Position numbers and translations under genes: made by a program | Shown: one piece after another, positions 40,682 through 48,539 of the stretch | Layout of the letters: each line of letters begins with the position of its first letter | Numbering within the stretch: position 1 is the stretch's first letter | Virus record (IMG/VR): IMGVR_UViG_3300025154_002798 | Coordinates: 1 to 52,760 of that record | DNA from: a virus | Reading direction: 5' to 3' (one strand) | Length of the DNA: 52,760 nt | Notes under the pieces: generated by a model | Seen by the model: only the letters and a program-made list of their open reading frames with translations | What the model was told of the DNA's origin: nothing | The model's database searches: none

Positions 40682-41020
40682 TTAAAATGGTGGTAATCCG
40701 TCATCAACTACTTCGTTTTGTACTTCAATAGCTTTTTGAACGTCTTTTTTGCCTTTAGATACGATTTTCCACCCGACTAGATTAACGTAATGATTGCCTT
40801 TGTATTCGCTACCTCTGATATTTATGCTTATCTGAACATCTTCGTCAAGGCTGTACGAATTTAGCAATTTAACAGAATCTTGTACAAATTCGATTTTTAT
40901 TTCTTGCGGATATTTTTCATCTGTTTTAACGACTAATTCCCGTTTTAAAAATCCTTTTGTTCCGATTTCTTGCGTTTCGTTTAGCTTTATGATTTTTCCA
41001 TTAATTACAATTTCAGACAT
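40682..41020 (-). CDS. Single-stranded DNA-binding-like protein (DUF3127 family)
   Basis: A 112-residue OB-fold-like protein: IVINGKIIKLNETQEIGTKGFLKRELVVKTDEKYPQEIKIEF, YKGNHYVNLVGWKI, and an acidic hydrophobic tip DDGLPPF like the SSB protein-interaction tail. The DUF3127 family is typical of Bacteroidetes and is placed next to replication genes. It would bind ssDNA during phage replication. The tip is a good sign of a real SSB role. Confidence 0.78.
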   Translation of the reverse strand: MSEIVINGKIIKLNETQEIGTKGFLKRELVVKTDEKYPQEIKIEFVQDSVKLLNSYSLDEDVQISINIRGSEYKGNHYVNLVGWKIVSKGKKDVQKAIEVQNEVVDDGLPPF

Positions 41021-41024
41021 AGTT

Positions 41025-41153
41025 TTACTCGTTTAATTTTATATATTCAAGCATTTCTTTTAATGCTTTAGACTTGTTAAAGTTACGTTTTTTCTCATAA
41101 AAAGCAATTCTTTTTTCAAGAAATTTTATTAGTTCTTTTTTCGATGGTTTCAT
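41025..41153 (-). CDS. Small basic helical protein, 42 aa
   Basis: MKPSKKELIKFLEKRIAFY then KKRNFNKSKALKEMLEYIK. It is helical and Lys-rich. It ends 4 bp before the SSB-like gene. The ATG overlaps a TGA that ends a 27-codon frame at 41150-41233. Function unknown. Confidence 0.55.
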   Translation of the reverse strand: MKPSKKELIKFLEKRIAFYEKKRNFNKSKALKEMLEYIKLNE

Positions 41154-41233
41154 TTTAGAGTTGAAATTTGTATGTGATCAGCTTCTTTAAATTGCCACTT
41201 TAATTGTACCGTCTTCGTTATTTTAAATTCCAC
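41150..41233 (-). CDS. Short, possibly 5'-truncated phage frame, 27 aa (GTG start)
   Basis: VEFKITKTVQLKWQFKEADH and a short end. The stop overlaps the next ATG (ATGA), suggesting a real gene end. The segment K-x7-K-W-x-x-K-x-x-D resembles the start of the 75-aa gene at 52362 (KHIKIKWLIKDVD). An in-frame stop lies just before the GTG, so the gene may have lost its front when the cassette cluster inserted at 41.3 kb. Confidence 0.35.
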   Translation of the reverse strand: MEFKITKTVQLKWQFKEADHIQISTLK

Positions 41234-41271
41234 TTACGAACATTATGTTATTGATTATTAATTATATGATG

Positions 41272-41362
41272 TTTGGTAACCATTCGGCAACCAACTTGTT
41301 ATAAGCAAGGCAAAGACACTCCGAATAAACGTCCGTGCCAAACTTAAATTAGTCGTTATAAG
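41272..41362. repeat. attC-like junction G (short class) plus shared flank
   Basis: It contains GTTATAAGC at 41298, the short-class hairpin (41304-41343, 36 of 40 bases identical to 6401-6440) and the core GTTATAAG (41355-41362) that carries the last codons of the 226-aa gene. The flank 41272-41301 matches 52610-52639 at 25 of 30 bases (CAACCAACTTGTTA identical). Both cassette loci are therefore bounded by the same sequence. Confidence 0.6.
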
Positions 41363-42029
41363 TTGACCATTCAGTTTCAATATTTCCCAAATCACATTCA
41401 ATAGTACAACCCATTGCATATAATTTGAAAAGAAATAAATCAAACCCCCTTAATCCTATTTCAGTTATAGGATGCAATGCAGCTCCTTCGATTGTTGGAG
41501 AATATAAGCTTTTTGATTTCCCGTCAATCATTAATTTATACCTGCACTGGTATCTGTGCGTTTTCTTTTCCGCGCTTTCATCAAATGCTATATGAATAGT
41601 GCCATAATCTGAAACTTCATGGATAAAGGCAATTTCTCCGCTTTCACCGTATTCGTCAGGTATTACTTCCTCTTCTTTATATTTTTCAATAATTTCAGAA
41701 AGTTTCCATTCTTTCTTTTCTAAAGCACCAACAAAGTTTTTAATCATTTCTTTAGCTGGTGCAATTCCGATTTCAACAACACTTTTGTTTAATTCAAATT
41801 CTACTAAATCGGTAAGCGTTTTTGAATACTGAACAAAATCGAGTTTTTCAAAACCTTCAATTATTTTAGCATTCAATTTTTCTTTGAACGACTTATTTAC
41901 ATCGCTCCAACTTGAAAGGGAATCATTTATAATTCCATTAATAAAACCAGTAACTTGTTTTGTTACAATTTCATCAAGTTTACCGTTTTCGGTAAGTTCT
42001 TTAATTTTGTCACTAATCAATTTTTCCAT
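41349..42029 (-). CDS. Cassette gene, 226-aa protein of unknown function
   Basis: Residues 1-120 are helical (MEKLISDKIKELTENGKLDEIV; AKEMIKNFVGALEKKEW). Residues 120-226 are mixed alpha/beta with HRYQCRYKLMIDGKSKSLYSPTI. No family recognised. The stop codon lies 4 bp inside junction G, and the 8-mers GTTATAAG and CTTATAAC at 41355 and 42079 form the unit's inverted ends. It interrupts the phage replication region, so it is cargo rather than a phage gene. Confidence 0.7.
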   Translation of the reverse strand: MEKLISDKIKELTENGKLDEIVTKQVTGFINGIINDSLSSWSDVNKSFKEKLNAKIIEGFEKLDFVQYSKTLTDLVEFELNKSVVEIGIAPAKEMIKNFVGALEKKEWKLSEIIEKYKEEEVIPDEYGESGEIAFIHEVSDYGTIHIAFDESAEKKTHRYQCRYKLMIDGKSKSLYSPTIEGAALHPITEIGLRGFDLFLFKLYAMGCTIECDLGNIETEWSTYND

Positions 42030-42077
42030 TTTTTTTAAGTGTTTATGTATTAATAATTTGACTGATAATTAAACCCT

Positions 42078-42210
42078 GCTTATAACTTCGGCTAACCCGG
42101 CAAGTCAGGCAACCGTGGTTTCCGATCGGTGCAGCCCGTGTTAACTTTCGCTCTGATAGGAAAGTGAATCGCTTCGCACCCTGCCCTGCGTGTAGCCTTT
42201 AATGTTAGGC
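42078..42210. repeat. attC-like junction H (long class)
   Basis: Cores GCTTATAAC (42078-42086) and GTTAGGC (42204-42210), 133 bp apart, the same spacing as sites A-C. Inner arms GGCTA/TAGCC, CAGGCA/TGCCCTG and GGTGC/GCACC pair with bulges, less perfectly than elsewhere. GTTAGGC is the canonical integron 1R consensus (GTTRRRY). The 58-aa gene stops 6 bp before it. Confidence 0.55.
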
Positions 42211-42216
42211 TTCATG

Positions 42217-42393
42217 CTAAGAGCGCTCTTCGAACAATTTGCAGGAATCATTATCTTCAACAACTCCTGTGTAATTGTCACAATCTTTATCGTTACTAAA
42301 CTCAATATCGCACTGGTTATTCATGCAATATCTATCTTCAGGCTCTGAAAACATCAATTCTGAGTGTTTACAGTTTTTACAAATTCTTTCCAT
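42217..42393 (-). CDS. Cassette gene, 58-aa Cys-rich protein
   Basis: MERICKNCKHSELMFSEPED, then two more cysteine groups (YCMNNQC, DC, SC). CxxC pairs suggest zinc binding. No family is recognised. It ends next to junction H. The stretch before its start (42394-42492) has no clear cassette core, so the right edge of this second cluster is uncertain. Confidence 0.55.
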   Translation of the reverse strand: MERICKNCKHSELMFSEPEDRYCMNNQCDIEFSNDKDCDNYTGVVEDNDSCKLFEERS

Positions 42394-42492
42394 TTTCTTT
42401 ATGCTATTAGTTTAATAATCTGAAACAAAGCACGAAACGCCAATACTCAACCGTTACCATAAAACTACACACAATTTCACAATCATTCAAAT

Positions 42493-42681
42493 TTATTTGA
42501 CTAACGGTTTATTTATTTTGACAAACATCTTTTCTCGAACGATTAAAGTTTTTTCATCTTCGGTTAAAGTTAAATGATAGTTGCCTAAATTAATCAACTG
42601 CTTAACCGCTTTGGCAATAGTTTCGTCAATCGTATAACGTCCGATTGGCTTGCTTAGTATCTTAGTTTGCAGGTCGGTCAT
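42493..42681 (-). CDS. Hypothetical protein, 62 aa
   Basis: MTDLQTKILSKPIGRYTIDE, then a helical middle and LIVREKMFVKINKPLVK. Not recognised. Its ATG overlaps the TGA of the 78-aa gene (ATGA). It is the last gene of the replication transcript before the cassette insertion. Confidence 0.55.
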   Translation of the reverse strand: MTDLQTKILSKPIGRYTIDETIAKAVKQLINLGNYHLTLTEDEKTLIVREKMFVKINKPLVK

Positions 42682-42914
42682 TTGTTTTTGTTTATAAATT
42701 CATCAACAAATTGTTCAATTGTTAAACCGATATACTCTTCTCCATTTTCACGGAAAAATACGAAAAAATCGCATAATAATTGCTTTCGCATTTCTAAAAT
42801 TCTTTCGGCAACAATATCAAAGTCTGATTCCTCAACTACAATATATTTATTTCCTGCTTCGTCAGTCGTATTAAACGATTCTGATTTTAATATTTCGATT
42901 ATTGTGTTTTTCAT
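42678..42914 (-). CDS. Hypothetical acidic protein, 78 aa
   Basis: The start at 42914 (MKNTIIEILKSESF) is one base after the primase-helicase stop (TAACATG). A longer frame to 42989 lies inside the helicase gene and is rejected. Mostly helical and acidic, with the pattern of small replication accessory proteins. No family recognised. Confidence 0.6.
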   Translation of the reverse strand: MKNTIIEILKSESFNTTDEAGNKYIVVEESDFDIVAERILEMRKQLLCDFFVFFRENGEEYIGLTIEQFVDEFINKNK

Positions 42915-42915
42915 G

Positions 42916-44784
42916 TTAAAATGGTGCTGGTTCGTTGTTTGTGAAATAATTATCTGATACGGTCGCTTTGCCTTGACAATCAAACTCATAATTATCTTTT
43001 ACTTGGCTTTCTATTTGCATTGGCATTTCTGATTGAGAATATTCGTTATCTAAAACACTTTTATATATAATGTTTCCTAGTTCGTTTACGTTTTCAGTTT
43101 GAAATTCGTGGTCTAAATATCTACCCGAATTTTTATCCCACTCAAAATAACAATGTTCATTATTTTTACCTAAATGCGAAAATTTACATTTTAATACTTT
43201 TATTTTAACTTTATGAGCTTCATAATCTCTGTGTACAAGCAATCCATGCGGGAGCATATCGTACATTTCTCCACCTCCTTTTATGTCATACATATTTGGC
43301 TCATATGATTTACCTTCAAGATTAGACGGCTTTCTTGGGTGTGCAACTAAAATAATCAATATATCATATTTTCTTGCAAAATTATCTAGTTCTATTAAAT
43401 AATCATTTGTATATTCAGTTATATTTTTATTGAGACTATCTTTAAGTCTAACTTTATTATAAGGGTCAATGACTAATACTTTTATTCCAAACCTTTTTAT
43501 TAACATTTTAGTCTTTTCTAATACAAATTTTAAATCATAATTCTCTAAATCTATAAATTTAAAATTATTATGAATTAAATCAAAAGCATCTGCATATTGT
43601 GATGTTTGTAATAAATATTTACTATTTATCCATTTTCCGCAAATTTTCGATATTAATTTCCCTGCGTGTATTTCGTTAGGTTTATTTTCAGGGCTTGCAT
43701 ACGCTGTTTTCCAATTGTATAAAGCATTATATCCTAAACACATTTGGTCAACAAAATCGCTCTTGCCCGATGAAGGCACGCCTGTTATGCCTATTACTTG
43801 ACCTGTATAAGTTGTGAATATATTATCAAATCCATCAAGTCCTATTCGGAATCCTTTTTGCATTCCGTTTATTAGATAATTTTCAAAACTTTCTTTCCAG
43901 TCTCCTACGGAACTAACTCCGTCTATTGGAACTTCTTTTGCATTTTCTAATATTATGCTTAAAGAACTTTTGCCATATTTAACGAGATATTCGTTTGCAT
44001 CTTTGCAGTCTTTGAAATCGACTAAAAAACATTTTTCTGAACCAAATCTGCGAATAAATTCGGTTGTGGTAACTTGTCCAGCTTCGTCATTATCAATCGC
44101 TAAATAAATTTTTTCTTTGTTTTCAAAATAATCAATACAGTTGTCTAAATATTCTAAATTTGGATTTTTTAATGTTGAACCATTTGGGACTGAAATAACA
44201 TTATCAATATCGCATTCTATAAATGAAAGGACATCAATTTCCCCTTCGCAAATTATACATTCTTTTGAATATTTTATTGCATTTAAATTATAAAATATCT
44301 TTTCGGCATCTTTAATTAGTTTAAATCCTTTTTCTCCGGTCCTAAACTTACAATTTATTAGCTCATTGTCTCGAAAGTAAGGAAATTGAATAGTATTCAT
44401 TTCTCGCCAATCATTATTCTTTTTCGATGGCATTATTTCAATTCCTTCGCAAATTTTCATTTGCCTTAATGTTTGTTGTGATATTTTTCTTCTTTCAAAC
44501 CATTTTACAACATTTTCTGATAATTCGGTATTGTTTTTCCACGTAGGTTTTGAGAATATTTTTACAATTGTATTTTCTCGTTTTTTAAACGTATGTAGTT
44601 GAAATATTTCGTTGCAATGAAAACACTTACCTAAACCAGTTTCCCAATTTAATTTTGCACATTTATCATTTTTCTTTTTACGATTATGCGAACATAAAGG
44701 ACAAATGCTTTCTTTGGCATTTTCTTGTAATCCGTAAAAATTGTACTTGTCAATTGTAAATCCATTAATCTCCATAAGGTACAT
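42916..44784 (-). CDS. Primase-helicase (zinc finger, TOPRIM and DnaB-type ATPase; Twinkle/T7 gp4-like)
   Basis: The 622-residue protein has a zinc ribbon (Cys28, Cys31, Cys54, Cys57) and TOPRIM motifs CEGEIDVLSF near 180 and YLAIDNDEAGQ near 230. The RecA-like helicase core has Walker A GVPSSGKSDF near 340, Walker B VLVIDPYN near 450 and ILVAHPRKP. It would prime and unwind DNA at the replication fork, the main replisome component. Start could also be MEINGFTIDKY at 44775, which overlaps the previous gene by only 11 bp. Downstream it is followed by small accessory genes. Confidence 0.92.
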   Translation of the reverse strand: MYLMEINGFTIDKYNFYGLQENAKESICPLCSHNRKKKNDKCAKLNWETGLGKCFHCNEIFQLHTFKKRENTIVKIFSKPTWKNNTELSENVVKWFERRKISQQTLRQMKICEGIEIMPSKKNNDWREMNTIQFPYFRDNELINCKFRTGEKGFKLIKDAEKIFYNLNAIKYSKECIICEGEIDVLSFIECDIDNVISVPNGSTLKNPNLEYLDNCIDYFENKEKIYLAIDNDEAGQVTTTEFIRRFGSEKCFLVDFKDCKDANEYLVKYGKSSLSIILENAKEVPIDGVSSVGDWKESFENYLINGMQKGFRIGLDGFDNIFTTYTGQVIGITGVPSSGKSDFVDQMCLGYNALYNWKTAYASPENKPNEIHAGKLISKICGKWINSKYLLQTSQYADAFDLIHNNFKFIDLENYDLKFVLEKTKMLIKRFGIKVLVIDPYNKVRLKDSLNKNITEYTNDYLIELDNFARKYDILIILVAHPRKPSNLEGKSYEPNMYDIKGGGEMYDMLPHGLLVHRDYEAHKVKIKVLKCKFSHLGKNNEHCYFEWDKNSGRYLDHEFQTENVNELGNIIYKSVLDNEYSQSEMPMQIESQVKDNYEFDCQGKATVSDNYFTNNEPAPF

Positions 44785-45643
44785 TTTCTTGTAATAATTT
44801 TACAGTTCCTTCGGCTCTATAATTTAATTCCTTTAGATACATTTCTCTTAACCCTCTTTTTGGTTCTTCTCCGTCTATTTGGTATATTACAACATCATAT
44901 TTAATCTTTCCTTTTTGTTGAGATGTTGGTGTTTTATTTTCGGTATTTGCACTTTCTTTTTTTAACCAATTTTTAGCAGTAAAAAATAATGATGTGTAAT
45001 TTTTGTTTTTTTTGTAATTCTGTATTTTTTCGTAAATATCCATAATTTGTGATTCTGAATATTGCTTTAACAAAATTTCGTGTTCGTCTTTTGTAATTTT
45101 TAAATGGTCAAAAGAATAATAAATATTTTCAATTTTGTTTTGTTTTGTTTCGTTTTCATTTTTACTTTCTAATTCAACTTCTAATTCTAATTCTACTTCT
45201 TTTTCAACTTCAACTTCAACTTCAACTTTCGGAAGCCTTTGAAACCCATTGCAAAGGCTTTCAAACCCTTTCTTATTCCTTTCTAAATCAATGCCTTGCG
45301 TTAATTGTTTCATTTCCGATGGCAAACCGTTGTAAATATCAATAGCGGACTTCATCATATTTTCATTAAAGTTCTGATGTCGTAAAAAATTGACTAAAAC
45401 AACGTGATTATTTTTGTACAAAACTTTATTTTTTAAACTAAAATTATTCAAATATTTCTCGATATTTTCTTTTGAAATTCCAGTTTCAAATGACATTTTT
45501 TTAATCGAAATTTCATAAACCCCAAGCATATTTGTTTTATCATTTGTCAATAAATAAATAAACAATAACTTCTCGTTTGCCGACAATTCCTCAACCCAAG
45601 TGTCGTTCCAAAATGATGTTGATATACTGCGTAATTTGCTCAT
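44765..45643 (-). CDS. Replication initiator/helicase-loader-like protein, 292 aa
   Basis: The N-terminal about 110 residues (SFWNDTWVEELSANEKLLFIYLLTND, GVYEISIKKMSFETGISKENIEKYL) form a winged-helix domain typical of phage replisome organiser or DnaD-like proteins. The centre is a long Glu/Val-rich low-complexity linker (about 145-170). The C-terminal domain (HEILLKQYSESQIMDIYEKIQNYKK) is DnaD-like. Placed directly upstream of the primase-helicase, it likely loads it onto the origin (inference). Confidence 0.75.
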   Translation of the reverse strand: MSKLRSISTSFWNDTWVEELSANEKLLFIYLLTNDKTNMLGVYEISIKKMSFETGISKENIEKYLNNFSLKNKVLYKNNHVVLVNFLRHQNFNENMMKSAIDIYNGLPSEMKQLTQGIDLERNKKGFESLCNGFQRLPKVEVEVEVEKEVELELEVELESKNENETKQNKIENIYYSFDHLKITKDEHEILLKQYSESQIMDIYEKIQNYKKNKNYTSLFFTAKNWLKKESANTENKTPTSQQKGKIKYDVVIYQIDGEEPKRGLREMYLKELNYRAEGTVKLLQENVPYGD

Positions 45644-45677
45644 TTTTAATATTTTTCAAAATTGTAAATAAAAAATT

Positions 45678-45824
45678 TTAAACCTCAATCAAGGTTTGAT
45701 TAAGTAAAGTTTTCGTTTTAACGGATTTATCCTTAATCCAATTATATACTGTTTGGATTGTTACGCCTTTTAGTTTTGCGTAATCTTTAATCGTTTCGTA
45801 ACTTTTATCGTTTATTTTAATCAT
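45678..45824 (-). CDS. Small helix-turn-helix protein, 48 aa
   Basis: MIKINDKSYETIKDYAKLKG then VTIQTVYNWIKDKSVK. This is a MerR/excisionase-type helix-turn-helix (YAKLKGVTIQTVYNWI), too short for an effector domain. It may regulate the replication operon or act in recombination directionality, but with no integrase in view the former is more likely. It sits directly upstream of the replication initiator. Confidence 0.7.
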   Translation of the reverse strand: MIKINDKSYETIKDYAKLKGVTIQTVYNWIKDKSVKTKTLLNQTLIEV

Positions 45825-45841
45825 ATTCAAATTTTTTCTCC

Positions 45842-45865
45842 AAAAACAAGCCCCTTTCAGAGCTT
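45842..45865 (-). terminator. Candidate weak terminator
   Basis: Minus-strand stem AAGCTC/GGGCTT (45860-45865 with 45848-45853, one mismatch) followed by GTTTTTG. It lies between the zinc-ribbon gene and the helix-turn-helix gene. The stem is only 6 bp. Confidence 0.4.
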
Positions 45866-45905
45866 AAAAATCAAAAGTAATACAAATCATTTAAAAATGC
45901 AAATA

Positions 45906-46091
45906 TTAGTTATCATCATCGGTTGTTAATTCATATTTTGCATTTGGGTTCGGCTTGCTTTCAAAATTAGCACCGCAACCCGGACAAACTCCTCCATTTT
46001 CTACATAATATTCGCAATACTCGCATTTTCCTTCAGCCTGACAAATATATTTATAATTCAAACAAAGGCATAAAGTTGTTTTATTTTCCAT
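45906..46091 (-). CDS. Zinc-ribbon protein, 61 aa
   Basis: Cysteines are arranged as LCLC...YICQ...KCEYCEYY and VCPGCG, enough for one or two zinc sites. The end NPNAKYELTTDDDN is acidic. A nucleic-acid-binding accessory is plausible. It follows the VRR-NUC gene by 2 bp. Confidence 0.62.
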   Translation of the reverse strand: MENKTTLCLCLNYKYICQAEGKCEYCEYYVENGGVCPGCGANFESKPNPNAKYELTTDDDN

Positions 46092-46093
46092 AG

Positions 46094-46462
46094 CTATTTT
46101 AAATATTGGTCAATAATTTGTTTTGCCATTTCAAAAGTCCAAACAAACAAAGAAGCATAACCTCGCTCTTTTAGTTTTATGTGCATTTCATTTTGTTCAA
46201 TTAAGTGAGCATCTGTTTTTAAATGTCCGTTCTTTTTTTGGTATGGACTTTCTTTTTTAACCTCTAAAAATAAACCGTGAAAATTGTCGTTTGGTTGCAA
46301 TATTTGAATGTCAGGAAACCCATTTGAACTCCTTAATTTTTTCAATTGTATTGCTTGACCCATCGTTAACTTTATTCCGCTTAAATCGGTATTAAAAATT
46401 ATTTTAGGATATTGCAACTTAATATAAGTGCAAATTTGAGCGTGCAGTTCTTTTTCAGTCAT
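46094..46462 (-). CDS. VRR-NUC domain nuclease, 122 aa
   Basis: Stand-alone VRR-NUC of the PD-(D/E)xK superfamily: GFPDIQIL (Asp51), GLFLEVKKE (Glu67, Lys69) and the C-terminal LKERGYASLFVWTFEMAKQII. Stand-alone phage forms are structure-specific nucleases thought to resolve branched replication or recombination intermediates. It overlaps the HNH gene by one base. Confidence 0.85.
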   Translation of the reverse strand: MTEKELHAQICTYIKLQYPKIIFNTDLSGIKLTMGQAIQLKKLRSSNGFPDIQILQPNDNFHGLFLEVKKESPYQKKNGHLKTDAHLIEQNEMHIKLKERGYASLFVWTFEMAKQIIDQYLK

Positions 46463-46692
46463 TATTCATTGTGTATTTTGTATAAATAATCTTCTTTAAA
46501 AATCTCATTATGTGCTTTGTTGTGGCAATCTCGACATAATGCAATAAGGTTTTTTATTTCGTCTTTTCCGCCTCGTGATTTATATTTAATATGGTGTATA
46601 TCAATCGCCTTACTTTTGCATACCTCACAAAGTATAATATCAGTTTCGCAATAATCGTAATATTCGAGATATATTTTAACGTGCTTTTTCAT
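46462..46692 (-). CDS. HNH endonuclease, 76 aa
   Basis: Contains CEVCKSKAIDIHHIKYKSRGG, with Cys22-x2-Cys25, His33/His34, Asn48 and CRDCHNKAH (Cys53, Cys56, His57 or His61), a complete zinc-bound HNH fold. It overlaps the VRR-NUC and 86-aa genes. Such nucleases often assist packaging or recombination. Here, away from terminase, a role in recombination or host DNA breakdown is as likely. Confidence 0.85.
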   Translation of the reverse strand: MKKHVKIYLEYYDYCETDIILCEVCKSKAIDIHHIKYKSRGGKDEIKNLIALCRDCHNKAHNEIFKEDYLYKIHNE

Positions 46693-46936
46693 ATTTCACA
46701 TTCAAAACCATTTCAGCTAATTCGCAAAGCCACTTTTCTATGTTTTTATGTTCCTCACTATCTCGATTATAGTTAGTTTGCAAACCGCCGAATGAACGAT
46801 ACAAACCTTTAAACTCGTCCTTTACAACGCCGTCAGCTATTGTGTATGAAAAATCAAAATGATTGTTTTGAATAAACACGGTTTTATCGTCAACCTTGGT
46901 TAGTTTGTAATTTTTAAAAATTTCATTTTTTTTCAT
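46676..46936 (-). CDS. Hypothetical protein, 86 aa
   Basis: VDDKTVFIQNNHFDFSYTIADGVVKDEF then a helical end with RDSEEHKNIEKWLCELAEMVL. No family recognised. It overlaps its neighbours by 14-17 bp, in the small-gene string of the early operon. Confidence 0.55.
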   Translation of the reverse strand: MKKNEIFKNYKLTKVDDKTVFIQNNHFDFSYTIADGVVKDEFKGLYRSFGGLQTNYNRDSEEHKNIEKWLCELAEMVLNVKYEKAR

Positions 46937-47129
46937 TTAGTAAATTTATTTGGTTTATTAATATTATTATTTGGCTGCATTTTTCAATAATAATTTGTTT
47001 TGCTTCTTGATTAGCATATGTACATTGAACACCCATGCCGCAATTAGTAAATTCAACATAATTAAGGTTTTCCCCTATTATTTCAGTCATATCTTTATTC
47101 TGAATTATTTCGTATTTATTATTCTCCAT
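46923..47129 (-). CDS. Hypothetical protein, 68 aa
   Basis: I use the start at 47129 (MENNKYEIIQN), 11 bp inside the preceding gene, instead of an upstream Met with five more residues. It is acidic-polar and ends in a helical hydrophobic part (IIIEKCSQIIILINQINLL). Not recognised. Confidence 0.52.
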   Translation of the reverse strand: MENNKYEIIQNKDMTEIIGENLNYVEFTNCGMGVQCTYANQEAKQIIIEKCSQIIILINQINLLNEKK

Positions 47130-47319
47130 TTTCCAAATCTTCAATTAAGTTTCTTAATATATATTTTTGTCTCGAATAGTAATCCCAATTTTTCGACTTT
47201 TTCGCAAATCTAGAAGTTTGCCAACCGTCAACAAAAGTCGAGGTTCTATTTTTGTCTAAAATCTTTTCAACTTTTTCGAGTTCTTTTTTTAGTTTTTCTA
47301 AGTCGTTATTGCTTTTCAT
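47119..47319 (-). CDS. Hypothetical coiled-coil protein, 66 aa
   Basis: The first about 25 residues form a coiled coil (DLEKLKKELEKVEKILDKN), followed by TFVDGWQTSRFAKKSKNWDYYSRQKYI. Its start overlaps the NinB-like gene end by 14 bp. No family named. Confidence 0.52.
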   Translation of the reverse strand: MKSNNDLEKLKKELEKVEKILDKNRTSTFVDGWQTSRFAKKSKNWDYYSRQKYILRNLIEDLENGE

Positions 47320-47737
47320 CGTTATACATTTCCATTAAGTAGTCAATATTCGGGAATCGTAAATCTACACCTCTTTCGCTGAAAAACAAAGTAATTACAT
47401 CAATAATTTCGTTAATTTGTTGAGTGTTAATTTTCTTTGTTCTTTCAATTTTAAACAAAGCAACTTGCAAAGGTCGCCAAACGTACTCTTTTACTAATTC
47501 AGTTGTATATCTAAGCTCGAATATCTCGCCAACTATTGAGGTGTATTGATATTGTAAACCAAGCTCGTTTAACTGTTCCGCAATCATTGTAAAATACAAA
47601 TGCAAGGCTCTATTTTGTTGCGTTGTTCGACTATTGCTAACCTCTGTAAGTTCAATTATAGCCCCTTTTTCGATTAGCTTGCTGAATCGTTCTTTGGCTT
47701 CTTTTAATCCGGTTGGGTGCTTTAAATTGTGTCTCAT
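47306..47737 (-). CDS. NinB-like recombination protein, 143 aa
   Basis: Started at 47737 (MRHNLKHPTGLKEAKERF), which overlaps the upstream TGA as ATGA. SNSRTTQQNRALHLYFTMIAEQL and QVALFKIERTKKINTQQINEIIDVITLFFSERG follow the pattern of phage NinB (lambda Orf) proteins, which bind ssDNA and assist recombination and repair. It fits the nearby YqaJ-type exonuclease module. Confidence 0.62.
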   Translation of the reverse strand: MRHNLKHPTGLKEAKERFSKLIEKGAIIELTEVSNSRTTQQNRALHLYFTMIAEQLNELGLQYQYTSIVGEIFELRYTTELVKEYVWRPLQVALFKIERTKKINTQQINEIIDVITLFFSERGVDLRFPNIDYLMEMYNDEKQ

Positions 47738-48135
47738 TTTACTTCTCCAAAATAACAAACGCCTCCACCATATAAGCATATCTTTGGAAATTCATCTTTG
47801 TACCATTCGTTGTGTTTTGACAATAAATCATCATCATCATATATGTCTGACATTGTTATTGTTATTCCATGGTCTTCTCTATAGTTTTCAATAAAATCTT
47901 CATCATAAATTTCCCCTATTTCTTCTAACAAATAATTCTGGACCTCCTCTAACACTTGATTCTCGTCTCTTTTCCATCTTTGGTTGTCGACATAAGCCAA
48001 GAAACCTTGCTTAAAGCCATTTATCTGCCCATTGTAGAAAAATTCAATCAGTTGTTTGCCATTTCCGAATTTTTTTTCAACTAAATGAAATTCGTATCCT
48101 TGTTTCTTTTCGATGTATTTTTCAGCTTTATTCAT
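47734..48135 (-). CDS. Hypothetical acidic protein, 133 aa
   Basis: MNKAEKYIEKKQGYEFHLVEKKFGNGKQLIEFFYNG, then a strongly acidic centre (EIGEIYDEDFIENYREDHG, DIYDDDDLLSKHN). No recognised family. It starts 43 bp downstream of a phased motif pair, so it may head a transcript containing the NinB-like, nuclease and replication genes. Confidence 0.55.
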   Translation of the reverse strand: MNKAEKYIEKKQGYEFHLVEKKFGNGKQLIEFFYNGQINGFKQGFLAYVDNQRWKRDENQVLEEVQNYLLEEIGEIYDEDFIENYREDHGITITMSDIYDDDDLLSKHNEWYKDEFPKICLYGGGVCYFGEVK

Positions 48136-48175
48136 ATCTCGAAATTACTTATTAAATCAATATCTTTTTTGAAAT

Positions 48176-48207
48176 TTTGACGAACGGTTGTAATAATTTG
48201 ATTAACG
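48176..48207. promoter_or_regulatory. Phased motif pair upstream of 133-aa gene
   Basis: TTTTGACGAACG (core 48178) and TTTGATTAACG (core 48199), 21 bp apart. The second copy is degenerate. It lies between two early transcripts. Confidence 0.5.
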
Positions 48208-48212
48208 TCATT

Positions 48213-48539
48213 TTATAAAGCTGCAATTAGTTCATTCAATTTATCGGAATCTTTTATCGTATACCATAAATCTTTTAATTCTTTTTTGGTTTCTTTTAAT
48301 TCCTTTTCAATTTTGGACTGTTTTGGATTTTCTATTTCAGCGTTAAAATATTCAACAGCTTGATTTTCTTGCATAAATTCACGGAAAATCTTTCCATTAT
48401 GCCATATTTGAATTCCTCCGTAATATGTTAATCGCATCTCTTTTTCCGTTGCCGGACATATTGCAAACCGCATAGTTTCGTTGTTCTTATATTTATGAAT
48501 GTCTTTTACTTCTAGTTTTAATTTTTCTAATTTGCTCAT
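48213..48539 (-). CDS. Hypothetical helical protein, 108 aa
   Basis: The N-terminal half contains LTYYGGIQIWHNGKIFREFMQE, the C-terminal half a coiled coil (SKIEKELKETKKELKDLWYTI). Not recognised. It overlaps the 66-aa gene by 4 bp. Confidence 0.55.
   Translation of the reverse strand: MSKLEKLKLEVKDIHKYKNNETMRFAICPATEKEMRLTYYGGIQIWHNGKIFREFMQENQAVEYFNAEIENPKQSKIEKELKETKKELKDLWYTIKDSDKLNELIAAL

Noticed and set aside
41272-41306. tRNA-like D-arm appearance in GCCGAATGGTTACC on the minus strand
   Set aside because: No complete cloverleaf with anticodon and acceptor stems could be built around it.
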